Positions 48,441 through 56,684 of a stretch of DNA of 64,000 nt are shown in pieces. Position numbers and translations under genes: made by a program. The stretch is taken from the NCBI RefSeq assembly GCF_010500815.1, contig NZ_JAAAMG010000021.1, positions 39,159 through 103,158 of the forward strand, in the 5' to 3' direction. The notes under the pieces are model-generated. The model was not told the DNA's origin and ran no database searches. It saw only the letters and a program-made list of their open reading frames with translations. Each line of letters opens with the position of its first letter. The stretch's first letter is position 1. The stretch comes from Jiella pacifica. GTDB taxonomy: Bacteria > Pseudomonadota > Alphaproteobacteria > Rhizobiales > Rhizobiaceae.

Positions 48441-49309
48441 GATGGATCCTGGCTCAGAAATCGCACGAAGGCGTCCGACGCGCGGGTGCCATGGCGTTCC
48501 TTGTGGCGGAGCGCAAAGAACGGCCGGGCTGGTAGCTCGAAAGGAAGGGCGTGGAGACGCCCGGCCGTGACGGACGACCTGACGACGAATTCCGACAGGA
48601 CGGCGACGCCCGCATCGGCTTCGACTGCGCCGCGAACTGCTTCGTTTGAGGGCAGAGTCATGGCGATTTCGAAGCCTGCGGGCTCGAGCCCGAGCTGGCG
48701 GACGACGTCCTCGAAGGACGAGCGCGTGCCGGAGCCGCGTTCCCGGACGATCCAGCGAGCGGCTGCAAGCCATGGGACGTCCACGCTCTCGACGGCGCGG
48801 GCCGAGACCAGCATCAGTCGATCCTCGCCGACCCGCCAGTCGGCCAGCGCCGGCGCATCGACGACGCCCTCGACGAAGCCGAGTTCGGCCGTTCCCTCCA
48901 CGACCTTGGCGGCGGCGCCTTCGGTATTGTCGATCAACAGCTGGATTTCGATCTCCGCAAAGCGTCGATGGAAAGCGGCAAGCCGGGTCGGCAGCCAGTA
49001 GCTGGCGATGGTCTGGCTGGCCACGAGGCGGAGCGTGCCGCGCCTGAGTTCGCCGAACTCCAAAAGCAGGCGCTCGGCGGCCTGCGCCCGAGCGAGGACC
49101 GCCTGGGCCTCCACGAGGAACAGCGCCCCTGCCTCGGTGAGTTCGATGCCCCTGCCGACGCGGTCGAACAGCGCCGTGCCATGCCGCGCCTCAAGGGAAG
49201 CCACGGCGTTGCTGGCGGCAGACTGGGTCACATGCGCCGCCTCGGCGCCGCGCGTAACGTGCTGGCGTTCGGCGACGGCGACGAAGATGCGAAGCTGCTC
49301 GAGGGTCAT
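48437..49309 (-). CDS. LysR family transcriptional regulator
   Basis: A 290-residue LysR protein. The N-terminal winged helix (MTLEQLRIFVAVAERQHVTR, AEAAHVTQSAASNAVASLE) is complete and the effector domain begins GTLRLVASQTIASYWLP. It is cotranscribed with the TDT transporter and divergent from preT. Inverted and direct repeats directly upstream (49336-49384) are candidate autoregulatory sites. Confidence 0.92.
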   Translation of the reverse strand: MTLEQLRIFVAVAERQHVTRGAEAAHVTQSAASNAVASLEARHGTALFDRVGRGIELTEAGALFLVEAQAVLARAQAAERLLLEFGELRRGTLRLVASQTIASYWLPTRLAAFHRRFAEIEIQLLIDNTEGAAAKVVEGTAELGFVEGVVDAPALADWRVGEDRLMLVSARAVESVDVPWLAAARWIVRERGSGTRSSFEDVVRQLGLEPAGFEIAMTLPSNEAVRGAVEADAGVAVLSEFVVRSSVTAGRLHALPFELPARPFFALRHKERHGTRASDAFVRFLSQDPS

Positions 49310-49335
49310 CGCGGCAGGGTAAGGGGCGGTAACCG

Positions 49336-49384
49336 TTCATTCCAATGAATTGTTCAGCTGATTCCAATCCGAAAAAGAGATTGG
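49336..49384. promoter_or_regulatory. palindromes and direct repeats upstream of the LysR gene
   Basis: TTCATT-CC-AATGAA forms a near-continuous palindrome at 49336-49349. ATTCCAAT occurs twice, at 49339 and 49361, 22 bp apart (two helical turns). CCAATC and GATTGG arms surround 9 bp at 49364-49384. LysR proteins bind such paired sites in divergent regions. Confidence 0.45.
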
Positions 49385-49403
49385 TTCTCCTGCCAGTCGA
49401 TTT

Positions 49404-49419
49404 TTGACCAAACGATAAA
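49404..49419 (+). promoter_or_regulatory. RutR-like operator candidate upstream of preT
   Basis: TTGACCAAACGATAAA agrees at 11 of 14 fixed positions with the E. coli RutR consensus TTGACCAnnTGGTCAA; the left half is perfect. It lies 112 bp before preT. The consensus is recalled, not computed here. Confidence 0.4.
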
Positions 49420-49530
49420 AAATTTGACGTCCGACGAAAATGGAATCATTCTGCTTTTCGTCTGAACGAGCGCCGCCTGCGCGGGCCCTCCGAGGCAAGG
49501 ACGGGGCTCGGACGGACCAGCCGGAAGGGG

Positions 49531-50913
49531 ATGAACGCGATGACCGACCCCGCAAGACCCGATATCCAGTCAGGCCGCCTGCCGGCCGAGGCGCTCGCCA
49601 GGGGATTCTCCGATCTTCACCCGGCGCTCGAGCCGCATGAAGTCCTCGTCGAGGCCGACCGCTGCTATTTCTGTTACGACGCTCCGTGCATGCAGGCCTG
49701 CCCGACCTCGATCGACATTCCGCTGTTCATCCGCGAGATCCAGGCCGGCAATCCGATCGGTGCGGCGAAGACAATCCTGTCGGCGAACATCCTCGGCGGC
49801 ATGTGCGCGCGGGTCTGTCCGACCGAGACGCTGTGCGAAGAAGTTTGCGTGCGCGAGGTGGCGGAGGGCAAGCCGGTACAGATCGGCCTCCTGCAGCGAC
49901 ACGCCACGGACCTGATGATGGAAACCGGCCACCATCCGTTCGAGCGCGCCGCGCCGACTGGACGGCGGATTGCGGTGGTGGGCGCCGGCCCGGCCGGCCT
50001 CTCCTGCGCCCATCGCCTCGCCATGCTCGGCCACGAGGTGACGATCTTCGAGGCGAGGCCAAAGCTGGGCGGGCTCAACGAATACGGCATCGCCGCCTAC
50101 AAGGCGACGGAGGATTTCGCCCAGCGGGAGGTGGAGTTCCTGCTGAAGATCGGCGGGATCACCATCGAAACCGGCAAGGCGCTCGGCCGCGACATCCATC
50201 TGGCCGATCTGCGCCGCGACTACGACGCCGTCTTCCTCGGTCTCGGCCTTGCCGGCGTCAACGCGCTTGGGCTGGCCGAGGGCGAGGACCAGATCGGCAC
50301 CCGTGACGCCGTCGCCTGGATCGCCGATCTGCGCCAGACGGCGGATCTCTCGGAACTTCCCGTCGGCCGGCGGGTGGTGGTCATCGGCGGCGGCATGACG
50401 GCGACCGACGCGGCGGTGCAAGCCAAGGCGCTCGGCGCCGAGGATGTGACCATCGCCTATCGCCGCGGCCGTGAGCAGATGAACGCAAGCCCTTACGAGC
50501 AGGAAGTGGCGGCCACGCGGGGCGTCCATCTGCGCTTCAACCTGCAGCCCAAGCGGATCTTCGCCGAGCACGGCCATGTGACCGGCATCGAGCTGGAGCG
50601 CACCCGCATCGAGGCAGGCAAGCTGGTGCTGACGGGCGAGACGGTTACGATCGAAGCCGACCAGGTGTTCAAGGCGATCGGTCAGAGTTTCGTCGCCGAC
50701 GGCACCGACGGGGAGGGCGCGGGAATCGCCCTGGAGCGCGGCCGCATTCAGGTCGACGCCGCACGGCGGACGTCCCTCGACGGCGTCTGGGCCGGCGGCG
50801 ACTGCATTGCCGAGGGCGAGGACCTCACCGTCGTCGCCGTCGAGGACGGCAAGATCGCGGCCATGGACATCCACTCGGCCCTGACTGCGGCGGAGAGGGT
50901 AGCTGCGGAGTGA
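49531..50913 (+). CDS. preT: dihydropyrimidine dehydrogenase, FAD/Fe-S subunit PreT
   Basis: A 460-residue subunit that takes electrons from NAD(P)H and passes them to PreA. The N-terminus binds two 4Fe-4S clusters (CYFCYDAPCMQACPTSIDIP, then CARVCPTETLCEEVCVREV). An FAD site follows (VVGAGPAGLSCAHRLAMLG) and an NAD(P)-binding GGGMTATDAAV. A purine-rich site GGAAGGGG lies right before the start; ATG at 49540 is an alternative. preA comes 745 bp downstream after a toxin-antitoxin pair. Confidence 0.95.
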   Translation: MNAMTDPARPDIQSGRLPAEALARGFSDLHPALEPHEVLVEADRCYFCYDAPCMQACPTSIDIPLFIREIQAGNPIGAAKTILSANILGGMCARVCPTETLCEEVCVREVAEGKPVQIGLLQRHATDLMMETGHHPFERAAPTGRRIAVVGAGPAGLSCAHRLAMLGHEVTIFEARPKLGGLNEYGIAAYKATEDFAQREVEFLLKIGGITIETGKALGRDIHLADLRRDYDAVFLGLGLAGVNALGLAEGEDQIGTRDAVAWIADLRQTADLSELPVGRRVVVIGGGMTATDAAVQAKALGAEDVTIAYRRGREQMNASPYEQEVAATRGVHLRFNLQPKRIFAEHGHVTGIELERTRIEAGKLVLTGETVTIEADQVFKAIGQSFVADGTDGEGAGIALERGRIQVDAARRTSLDGVWAGGDCIAEGEDLTVVAVEDGKIAAMDIHSALTAAERVAAE

Positions 50914-51111
50914 TGCCATGGGCGAGATGACGCGGGTCATGTCCTCCAAGCTTCAGGCGCTTGCACCAAAAGGGCCGAGGAAGCTCTGTCGAAATCTCCT
51001 GCGCCATTGGACCGAGATGCGTGTCGGGAGAGTGTTGGACCGGACACGCAATCGACCTGCAGGGACGCATCGCGCGAGCCTTTTCCTGAGGGCGGCGAAA
51101 AAGCCTCGCCG

Positions 51112-51342
51112 TCAAAGCAGATCGAGGAATTCCTCCGTCGTCAAACCCGACCTATCGAGTATGGCGCGCAATGTGCCGGTCGGCAGGTCGCGATTGCCAT
51201 GGACGGGCTCACTGACCTTCGAACCCGGCCGCTCGGGATGCCGCAGGACATGGTGGCTGCCGCTCACCCGAAGAACCACGAATCCGCCCCGTTGCAGGGC
51301 CCGGACGATCGTCTTCCCGCTGAGCGCAGGCAGCGACGGCAT
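51112..51342 (-). CDS. hicA: HicA-family toxin (mRNA interferase)
   Basis: A 76-residue protein of the HicA/YcfA family. It shows the double-stranded-RNA-binding-like fold motif SGKTIVRALQRGGFVVLRVS followed by GSHHVLRHP with the catalytic His, and ends LRAILDRSGLTTEEFLDLL. It would cleave mRNA when free of HicB. It sits downstream of hicB and both read against the preTA direction, between preT and preA. Confidence 0.9.
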   Translation of the reverse strand: MPSLPALSGKTIVRALQRGGFVVLRVSGSHHVLRHPERPGSKVSEPVHGNRDLPTGTLRAILDRSGLTTEEFLDLL

Positions 51343-51589
51343 ATCGAGCCGCTTGGGAGACGGACACCTGTCGAACCAGTGGGACGACGTCCTCCGGGAT
51401 CGGTTCTCCTTCGTCCCGTCTTACGTCGAGGCAGAGAGCGATGGCATCTTCTGCCATTCGCAACGCGTCTTCTTCCGTCTCGCCGTAACTGACGACTTCC
51501 GGCAGCGCCGGGACGAGGACCGTGAAGCCGCCTTGCGGCTGCGGCAAGAGATTGATCGTGTATCGCCGTTCCTCGGCCATGTCCTTCAC
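51209..51589 (-). CDS. hicB: HicB-family antitoxin, C-terminally extended
   Basis: The first 75 residues match HicB: YTINLLPQPQGGFTVLVPAL, GETEEDALRMAEDAIALCL, RDEGEPIPEDV. The frame then runs another 45 or so residues that overlap hicA by 134 bp in another frame and look like out-of-frame hicA translation, so an ancestral stop near the hicA start may have been lost. No DNA-binding domain is visible. It should neutralise HicA. Confidence 0.75.
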   Translation of the reverse strand: MKDMAEERRYTINLLPQPQGGFTVLVPALPEVVSYGETEEDALRMAEDAIALCLDVRRDEGEPIPEDVVPLVRQVSVSQAARYAVAACAQREDDRPGPATGRIRGSSGERQPPCPAASRAAGFEGQ

Positions 51590-51658
51590 CCGCCTCTGCC
51601 CCGGAGCGGAGCCCGCCCGAATTTCAATTCTGCCTTGAGATGAAGAGGACTATCGCCG

Positions 51659-53002
51659 ATGGCCGACCTGACGACAAGCTTCCTCGGCATCTCCTCGCCG
51701 AACCCGTTCTGGCTCGCCTCGGCGCCGCCGACCGATAAGGAATACAACGTCCAGCGCGCCTTCGAGCAGGGCTGGGGTGGGGTGGTCTGGAAGACGCTGG
51801 GCGAGGATCCGCCCATCGTCAACGTCAACGGCCCGCGCTACGGGGCGATCTGGGGGCCGGACCGCCGGCTGCTCGCCCTCAACAACATCGAACTGATCAC
51901 CGACCGGGCGCTGGACACCAATCTGGAAGAGATCGCCAGGGTCAAGCGCAACTGGCCGGACCGGGCGATGATCGTCTCGCTCATGGTCCCGTGCGAGGAG
52001 GCGCCCTGGCAGAAGATCCTGGCCTTGGTCGAACAGACCGGCGCCGACGGCGTCGAGTTGAATTTCGGCTGCCCGCACGGCATGAGCGAGCGCGGCATGG
52101 GCTCGGCAGTCGGCCAGGTGCCGGATTACATCGAAATGGTGGCCCGCTGGTGCAAGCAGCACTCGAAGCTGCCGGTCATCGTGAAGCTGACGCCCAACAT
52201 CACCGATATCCGCTATCCGGCCCGGGCGGCAAAGAAGGGCGGGGCGGATGCCGTCTCGCTGATCAACACGGTCTCGTCGATCATGTCGATCGACCTCGAC
52301 AATTTCGCCCCGACGCCGACGATCGACGGCAAGGGCTCCCATGGAGGGATGTGCGGTCCGGCGGTCAAACCCATGGCCCTCAACATGGTCGCCGAGATCG
52401 CCCGCGACCGCGAGACCGCCGGCATGCCGATCTCCGGCATCGGCGGTATCACCACCTGGCGGGACGCGGCGGAGTTCATCGCGCTCGGCTGCGGCAACGT
52501 CCAGGTCTGCACGGCGGCGATGACCTACGGCTTCAAGGTCGTCAAGGAGATGATCTCGGGCCTGTCCGACTGGATGGACGAAAAGGGCTTCGCCACGATC
52601 GAGGACTTCCGCGGCCGGGCCGCGCCGAACGTCACCGACTGGCAGTATCTCAACCTCAACTACGTCACCAAGGCGCGGATCGACCAGGACAAGTGCATCT
52701 CCTGCGGCCGCTGCCACATCGCCTGCGAGGACACCTCGCATCAGGCGATCACCAGCATGGTCGACGGCAGACGCCGTTTCGAGGTGATCGACGCGGAATG
52801 CGTCGGCTGCAATCTCTGCGTCAATGTCTGCCCGGTCGAGGACTGCATCACCATGGAGCAGATCGCCGGCACCGATCCGAGGACCGGCAAGCCCATCCCG
52901 GAAGAATACGACAACTGGACCCGGCACCCCAACAATCCGATGGCGGCCGAAAAGAAGCAGCATGCGCCGGCGCCGGTGACGATGCCGGATGCGGCCGAAT
53001 AG
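51659..53002 (+). CDS. preA: NAD-dependent dihydropyrimidine dehydrogenase subunit PreA
   Basis: A 447-residue subunit that reduces uracil or thymine to the dihydro form. A dihydroorotate-dehydrogenase-like FMN barrel fills residues 1-330 (SSPNPFWLASAPPTD, VELNFGCPHGMSERGMG, ISGIGGITTWRDAAEFI). Two 4Fe-4S clusters sit in CISCGRCHIACEDTSHQ and CVGCNLCVNVCPVEDC. It works with PreT. In most genomes the two genes adjoin; here hicBA separates them. Confidence 0.95.
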   Translation: MADLTTSFLGISSPNPFWLASAPPTDKEYNVQRAFEQGWGGVVWKTLGEDPPIVNVNGPRYGAIWGPDRRLLALNNIELITDRALDTNLEEIARVKRNWPDRAMIVSLMVPCEEAPWQKILALVEQTGADGVELNFGCPHGMSERGMGSAVGQVPDYIEMVARWCKQHSKLPVIVKLTPNITDIRYPARAAKKGGADAVSLINTVSSIMSIDLDNFAPTPTIDGKGSHGGMCGPAVKPMALNMVAEIARDRETAGMPISGIGGITTWRDAAEFIALGCGNVQVCTAAMTYGFKVVKEMISGLSDWMDEKGFATIEDFRGRAAPNVTDWQYLNLNYVTKARIDQDKCISCGRCHIACEDTSHQAITSMVDGRRRFEVIDAECVGCNLCVNVCPVEDCITMEQIAGTDPRTGKPIPEEYDNWTRHPNNPMAAEKKQHAPAPVTMPDAAE

Positions 53003-53323
53003 CGGTCTGCGCCAGCTGCACGAGAGATCTCTTCGGCAAGCATTGCCTTCCGTAACGACTCTGGAAGCGGGGCCGCGAGCGGCGGGCCGCTTCCCGGCCG
53101 CAGGCCGCCGGCCGCATTGCCCATGTGCCTTCGTCACCTCGACAGCCGGTTGGCGGAACGCTGCGGCCAAGAGAGTTCTTTGCTTTGTCGCCGCCGAAAA
53201 AACATGCGGAGATCTCGCCGTAACGCCGAAGTAACTTTGCCGGGAGCATAGTGCGCCTCTGGCGAGGGCTCATGCTTCATCTGCCGGTGAGTGTTTCATG
53301 TTCAATGCCGAGAAAGACGCGTA
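53003..53323. other. intergenic region between preA and the GGDEF-EAL gene
   Basis: About 320 bp without a recognised gene. The part around 53150-53250 is less GC-rich than its surroundings (AGAGTTCTTTGCTTTG) and may hold the promoter of the GGDEF-EAL gene. No repeat stands out. Confidence 0.4.
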
Positions 53324-55771
53324 ATGTCGATCAAGGTGAGGCTCATCCTGGGCTTTCTCGTATTTGCCGGCCTGACGACCACCTTCGGACTGCTGTCCTA
53401 TCGCGGTCAGCTCGATGCCGTCGAGAAACTGGCCTCCTTCATCGACGCGGGGGTCGAACCGCTGACGCAACTCCAGAAGAGCCTCGTCGACATGAACGAG
53501 GTTCGCAGCCGCATCGAAAGCCAGATTCAGGTGGAAGGCGAGGCTTCGAGACGCGTGGCGATCACCGGTCGCGGTCTCGAGGAGGTGCTGGCGGCAGTCG
53601 CCGACGTCCGTAAAACCGTCGGCATCGCTCTTCAGTCCGAAATCCCCGAGGAGGCCAAGGCCGATCTCCGCGGCCTCGTCTATTCGCTCGGGCTGATCGA
53701 GACCGGCTATGCTTCGGTTTCGAAGCCGACGGTGATGCGGGAATTGGAGAAGGTTACCCTTGGGCTGCAATCGTCCGTGCGGATCCTGCGCGCCGATCTC
53801 GATGCGCGGGGCGAGGCGGCCGACCAGTCGTTCGAGGGCGGAACGCTGCAGCAGGCACTCGGCCTCGGCGCCGTGCTCTTCGCCATGCTCGGGCTTCTCG
53901 TCTATCTGATCCGTTCGGTCTCCTCGCCGCTGCGGCGGCTCTCCGAGACCGCCCAGGCGCTGGTCGCCGGCGCGGACGACCTGACGATTCGGCCGACCGG
54001 CCCCGGTGAGATCCGCAGAGCCTTCTCGGCCCTCAAGGACATGCAGGATCGGTACCTGGTCCTGCAGTCGACCCTCGACGCCAAGACCGACATGCTTTCG
54101 ACCCAGATCGAAGCCCAGCAGGGACAACTGCAGGCGGCGCTCGACAACATGACCCAGGCGCTCTGCATGCTCGACGGCCAAAGGCGGCTCCTGCTCTCCA
54201 ACGGCGTCTTCAACGAGCGCTTCGGCGAGTTCGACATCCTGACGCCGGCCAAGAAGTTCTTCTCCGATCCGAACCTGACCGGTTCCTTGCGGGAGAACGA
54301 AAACGATTCCATGCAGATGACCATGCCTGACGGGACGATCCTCGAGGTGAAGCGCCGGGGCATGCCGGGCAAGGGGCTGTTGATCACCTTCGAGGACATC
54401 ACCGAGCGCGAGCGGATCTCCAAGCGCCTCAAATATCTCGCCGGCCATGATCAGTTGACGGACCTTCCCAATCGGCGGCAGTTCGGAGAAGAGCTCGATC
54501 AACTCCTCAAGACGGCGCGCAAGCCGTTTGCGCTCGTCGTCGTCGACCTGCGCAATTTCAAGTCGATCAACGATACCTACGGCCACCCGCTCGGCGACGC
54601 GCTGCTCAAGGCGTGCGGCGATCGCCTGGCCGGCCTCGTCGATGCGAGGGCCAGCGTCGCGCGGCTCGGCGGCGACGAATTCGCCGTCATCGCGCCGCAG
54701 GCGAAGTCCGCCGCCGAGGCGAGTGCGCTCGGCGCCTCGATCGTCAAGGCCTTCGCGGAGCCGTTCGAAGTCGAGGGCCGGCGCATCTTCGCCTCGGTAA
54801 GCGTCGGCATCGTCGCCCATGATCCGAGCGTCACCGAGGCCGACGGCATCAATGCCGACATCATGCTGCAGAACTGCGACCTGGCGCTCTACAGGGCCAA
54901 GGAGGAGCGCTCCGACAGTGGCGCCTTCGAACTGTTCGAACCGGCGCTGCGGGCGAATCTGAAACAGCGCCGCGAAATGGAGCTGGATCTCAAGGCAGCG
55001 CTCGATGCCGAAGAATTCGAGCTCTACTACCAGCCCTTCGTCGATATGGCGGACAAGCGGGTCAGCGGCTTCGAGGCGCTGTTGCGCTGGCGTCATCCGG
55101 AGAAGGGCATGATCTCTCCGAGCGTCTTCATCCCGCTGGCGGAAGAGGCCGGGTTGATCGAAAGGTTGGGGGTCTGGTGCCTGGAGACGGCCTGCGCCGA
55201 GGCGGCGACCTGGCCGGAATCGATGACGATCTCGGTCAATCTCTCGCCCATGCAGTTCAAGAGCGCGACGCTCCTGTCCGACATCGACCGGGCGTTGAAC
55301 AACTCGGGTCTGGCAGCAGAACGGCTGCAGATCGAGGTCACCGAGTCGCTGTTCCTCGACGAGAGCGACCGCGTCCTCGACATCCTGAAGGAGATGCGCC
55401 GGCGCGGCCTGACGGTCTCGATGGACGATTTCGGCACCGGCTATTCGTCGCTCGGCTATCTCAGCCGCTTCTCCTTCAACAAGATCAAGATCGACCAGTC
55501 CTTCGTCCGGGACATGGGACGGGCCGAGAATATTGCCATCGTCCGTTCGGTGATCGGCCTGTCGAAATCTCTGAACATGCAGGTGATCGCCGAGGGCATC
55601 GAGACCGAGGATCAGATGCGCGCGCTTTTGGCCGAAGGGTGCCGCGAGATGCAGGGCTACTTCTTCTCGACGCCGCAGCCAAAGGAAGAATTGCCGCGGG
55701 TCATCGCCGACATCACCAATCGCTGGACCCGGGACCTCGGCGTCGCGGCCGAAAAGACCCTGGCGGCATGA
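53324..55771 (+). CDS. membrane-bound GGDEF-EAL domain protein
   Basis: An 815-residue c-di-GMP protein. TM1 covers residues about 6-22, a periplasmic helical sensor of about 155 residues follows, TM2 lies at about 180-200, then HAMP-like and PAS-like segments (LDNMTQALCMLDGQRRLL). The GGDEF motif is intact (ARLGGDEFAV near 448), and the EAL motif is present in GFEALLRWRHP with the downstream DDFGTGYSS and EGIET residues, so both synthesis and hydrolysis are possible. It is not part of pyrimidine catabolism and may be an insertion into the locus. Confidence 0.92.
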   Translation: MSIKVRLILGFLVFAGLTTTFGLLSYRGQLDAVEKLASFIDAGVEPLTQLQKSLVDMNEVRSRIESQIQVEGEASRRVAITGRGLEEVLAAVADVRKTVGIALQSEIPEEAKADLRGLVYSLGLIETGYASVSKPTVMRELEKVTLGLQSSVRILRADLDARGEAADQSFEGGTLQQALGLGAVLFAMLGLLVYLIRSVSSPLRRLSETAQALVAGADDLTIRPTGPGEIRRAFSALKDMQDRYLVLQSTLDAKTDMLSTQIEAQQGQLQAALDNMTQALCMLDGQRRLLLSNGVFNERFGEFDILTPAKKFFSDPNLTGSLRENENDSMQMTMPDGTILEVKRRGMPGKGLLITFEDITERERISKRLKYLAGHDQLTDLPNRRQFGEELDQLLKTARKPFALVVVDLRNFKSINDTYGHPLGDALLKACGDRLAGLVDARASVARLGGDEFAVIAPQAKSAAEASALGASIVKAFAEPFEVEGRRIFASVSVGIVAHDPSVTEADGINADIMLQNCDLALYRAKEERSDSGAFELFEPALRANLKQRREMELDLKAALDAEEFELYYQPFVDMADKRVSGFEALLRWRHPEKGMISPSVFIPLAEEAGLIERLGVWCLETACAEAATWPESMTISVNLSPMQFKSATLLSDIDRALNNSGLAAERLQIEVTESLFLDESDRVLDILKEMRRRGLTVSMDDFGTGYSSLGYLSRFSFNKIKIDQSFVRDMGRAENIAIVRSVIGLSKSLNMQVIAEGIETEDQMRALLAEGCREMQGYFFSTPQPKEELPRVIADITNRWTRDLGVAAEKTLAA

Positions 55772-55774
55772 GCG

Positions 55775-55790
55775 GGGGCCGAGCGGCCCC
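55775..55790 (+). terminator. hairpin after the GGDEF-EAL gene
   Basis: GGGGCC and GGCCCC form a 6-bp stem with a GAGC loop, 4 bp after the stop. No T tract follows. Weak terminator or stabilising hairpin. Confidence 0.35.
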
Positions 55791-55870
55791 GAGATTCCCT
55801 GCTCCGGCAACGGGACGAACTTCGCGTTCGGGGACGCCGGCGGCGAAGGCCGTCGGGGTTGGACGGTGGC

Positions 55871-56530
55871 TTACATGCGCGGGCGGATGCCGTTGAGGAC
55901 GATGGAAAGCACCGCCTGGGCGGTCTGCTCGCGAAAGCCGGGCTTGTCGACCTGTGAACCGAGCACCGCCCGGATCTGAACGTCGAAATCGGCATAGTGC
56001 TGGGTCGCCGCCCAGATCATGAAGATGAGGTGGACCGGATCGACCGGCGCGAGGCGGCTCTCCGAAACCCAGCGTCGGATGACGCCGGCCTTTTCGTGGA
56101 CGAGCTCGCGCAGCCGGGTCTCGAGAAAGTCGCCGATCACCGGCGCCCCGGCCAGGACCTCGTTGGCGAAGAGCCGCGAGGCCGCCGGCCGTTTCGCCGA
56201 CATGTCGAGCTTCAGGGTGATGTAGCGGCGCAGCTCCTCGATCGGATCGCCGGCCGGATCGATGGCGGCCAGCGGCGCCAGCCAGTCGGCCAGTGTGTGC
56301 TCCAGCACGGCGCGGTAGATGTCCTGCTTGCGCCGGAAATAATACAGGAGGTTCGGCTTCGACATCTCCGCCTTCGCGGCGATCTGATCGACGGTCGAGC
56401 CGCGGAAACCGTGAATCGCGAAGACTTCCAGCGCCGCCTCCAGAATGATCTCGCGGTTGACCGCCTGGATCCGCGTCGGCTGGCGATGATTCGCAAAGAT
56501 GCCCCCACGATCTTCGACTTTCGCTTCCAA
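55871..56530 (-). CDS. TetR family regulator, RutR-like
   Basis: A 219-residue TetR protein. The helix-turn-helix includes REIILEAALEVFAIHGFRGS and VDQIAAKAEMSKPNLLYYFR; the C-terminal domain (LFANEVLAGAPVIGDFLETR) resembles RutR, the uracil/thymine-sensing regulator. No ATG is available; the TTG at 56530 with AGAGGGA upstream gives the family length. It is divergent from the aminotransferase gene and should control the pyrimidine genes. Confidence 0.85.
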   Translation of the reverse strand: MEAKVEDRGGIFANHRQPTRIQAVNREIILEAALEVFAIHGFRGSTVDQIAAKAEMSKPNLLYYFRRKQDIYRAVLEHTLADWLAPLAAIDPAGDPIEELRRYITLKLDMSAKRPAASRLFANEVLAGAPVIGDFLETRLRELVHEKAGVIRRWVSESRLAPVDPVHLIFMIWAATQHYADFDVQIRAVLGSQVDKPGFREQTAQAVLSIVLNGIRPRM

Positions 56531-56618
56531 ATCTGATCCCTCTTTCGCCCCGCCGGCATCCTTGCGAGCCTCCGGCGATTGCGCTTGACCGGTTCCGGGG
56601 GAGCTTCTAGCCTCCGAT

Positions 56619-56634
56619 TTTACCAAATAGTCAA
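56619..56634 (+). promoter_or_regulatory. RutR-like operator candidate between tetR and the aminotransferase gene
   Basis: TTTACCAAATAGTCAA matches 12 of 14 fixed positions of the recalled RutR consensus TTGACCAnnTGGTCAA. It lies 51 bp before the aminotransferase start and 89 bp before the tetR start, where it could repress both. Confidence 0.55.
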
Positions 56635-56684
56635 GAATCCGGCTGCAAGCGCAAGCCCGCCCGGATCGATGAAGGCAGCAATCG

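Noticed and set aside
50918..51643. Plus-strand frame between preT and preA that might bridge them
   Set aside because: It is antisense to hicA and hicB, whose products have clear family motifs; the frame product is low in similarity signs.
53270..55810. 846-residue open frame antisense to the GGDEF-EAL gene
   Set aside because: No motif is present; it mirrors codon bias of the real gene, which has intact GGDEF and EAL signatures.
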